Below, piece after piece: positions 6,400 through 6,944 of a DNA stretch of 6,944 bases. A model generated the notes under the pieces. The model was not told the DNA's origin and did no database searches. It was given only the letters and a program-made list of their open reading frames with translations. The DNA comes from Bacteroidales bacterium (GTDB lineage: Bacteria > Bacteroidota > Bacteroidia > Bacteroidales > JAADJA01). The stretch lies in the NCBI GenBank assembly GCA_029934735.1, contig JAOZLR010000142.1, positions 1 through 6,944 of the forward strand, written 5' to 3'. The position numbers and the translations under genes are program-made. Position 1 is the stretch's first letter; every line of letters starts with the position of its first letter.

Positions 6400-6944
6400 T
6401 CAAAATATCTTTGCCAAAGTTTTAAAGATAATCCTCAAATCCGTAACAAAGCTTTTTTCCTTAATATATTTAAGATTTAGATTAAGCTTTTCAGGCATAA
6501 TAACTTCAACATATGCTTTTTCCGGATTATCATATTTTGCAAGCACTTCACTTTCATTAATATACTTCAATGAAGCATAATCGGTAAGCCCGGGCCTGAC
6601 GGTCAACACCTGTTTTTGCCTTTGGTTATACATGTCAACATACTTCCTAACCTCCGGACGTGGGCCTACAATACTCATATCCCCTTTTAAAATATTGAAA
6701 AGCTGAGGTAGCTCATCAAGTTTATATCTTCTTAAAAAAGCACCCGAATGTGTAATCCTGGAGTCGTCTTCACCAATAGTAAGCAGACTATCAGAGGCAG
6801 AATCAACTCGCATAGTACGAAACTTCAAAAGGGTGAAATCCCTATTATTCTTTCCTACACGCTTTTGCAAATAGAAAACACCACCTTTCGTATCAAAAAT
6901 AATAACTATGGAAATAATAATAAAAACAGGAATCAGGACTATCA
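6400..6944 (-). CDS. Bacterial sugar transferase (polyprenyl-phosphate phosphoglycosyl transferase), N-terminus outside window
   Basis: The frame is open from the right edge to TGA at 6402-6400, giving 180 visible residues, so the gene starts beyond 6944. The fragment begins with a hydrophobic stretch (IVLIPVFIIISIVIIF, 1-16), the end of the membrane-inserted helix. Family motifs follow in order: GGVFYLQKRVGKN (20-32), KFRTM (40-44), DELPQL (76-81, the catalytic Asp-Glu pair, encoded at 6717-6700), NILKGDMSIVGPRPE (83-97) and RPGLTDYAS (116-124). Relatives transfer a sugar-1-phosphate from a UDP-sugar to undecaprenyl phosphate at the inner membrane face, the first step of capsule, O-antigen or exopolysaccharide synthesis. 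If it is a short PglC-like form of about 200 aa, only some 15-20 residues are missing; a longer WbaP/WcaJ form with extra TM helices cannot be excluded. The sugar specificity cannot be read. It converges on the transglutaminase-like gene with a 12-bp gap. Confidence 0.93.
   Translation of the reverse strand, partial: IVLIPVFIIISIVIIFDTKGGVFYLQKRVGKNNRDFTLLKFRTMRVDSASDSLLTIGEDDSRITHSGAFLRRYKLDELPQLFNILKGDMSIVGPRPEVRKYVDMYNQRQKQVLTVRPGLTDYASLKYINESEVLAKYDNPEKAYVEVIMPEKLNLNLKYIKEKSFVTDLRIIFKTLAKIF

Noticed and set aside
6868..6870. TTG at 6870-6868 as the start of the sugar transferase
   Set aside because: The frame continues to the right edge with family-typical sequence (membrane helix end and GGVFY before LQKRVG), so the true start is outside the window.

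Overview
The window reads as an ordinary chromosomal segment of a Bacteroidota bacterium (my guess is a Bacteroidales/Marinilabiliales-like lineage, which is not provable here). The grounds are AT-rich DNA, A/T-rich leaders without Shine-Dalgarno sequences, TAnnTTTG-type -7 promoter elements, a TPR-PAS-PAS histidine kinase of a style common in that phylum, and a phylum-typical sugar transferase sequence.

Layout, left to right. (1) On the minus strand, 1-1231 is cinA, the bifunctional pyridine-nucleotide salvage enzyme, complete except for its last few C-terminal residues. (2) A 141-bp divergent intergenic region (1232-1372) holds an 18-bp perfect palindrome and candidate promoters in both directions. 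(3) On the plus strand, 1373-2254 is a uridine-phosphorylase-like nucleoside phosphorylase. (4) It is followed by a very large histidine kinase (outer limits 2288-5416) with a signal peptide, about ten TPRs, one membrane helix, two PAS domains and a complete kinase core. It has no ATG near its N-terminus. (5) 5512-6387 encodes a cysteine-free SirB1-type transglutaminase-like protein. (6) Converging on it from the right edge is the 3' part of a sugar transferase (phosphoglycosyl transferase), 6400-6944, which starts outside the window. An 8-bp inverted repeat lies between the two convergent stop codons.

How they fit together. The divergent pair cinA / nucleoside phosphorylase both serve nucleotide salvage (NMN deamidation and uridine phosphorolysis) and share one control region, so co-regulation is plausible but unproven. 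The kinase has no response regulator beside it in this window and is probably an orphan or hybrid-partner sensor. The sugar transferase most likely begins or belongs to a surface-polysaccharide locus extending right of the window. No RNA gene, mobile element, CRISPR array or phage feature was seen, and no gene-free stretch exceeds 141 bp. I did not find a convincing novel multi-gene system. The most interesting items are the strictly 40-residue TPR array, the non-ATG start of the kinase, the palindrome between the divergent salvage genes, and the cysteine-free transglutaminase fold.
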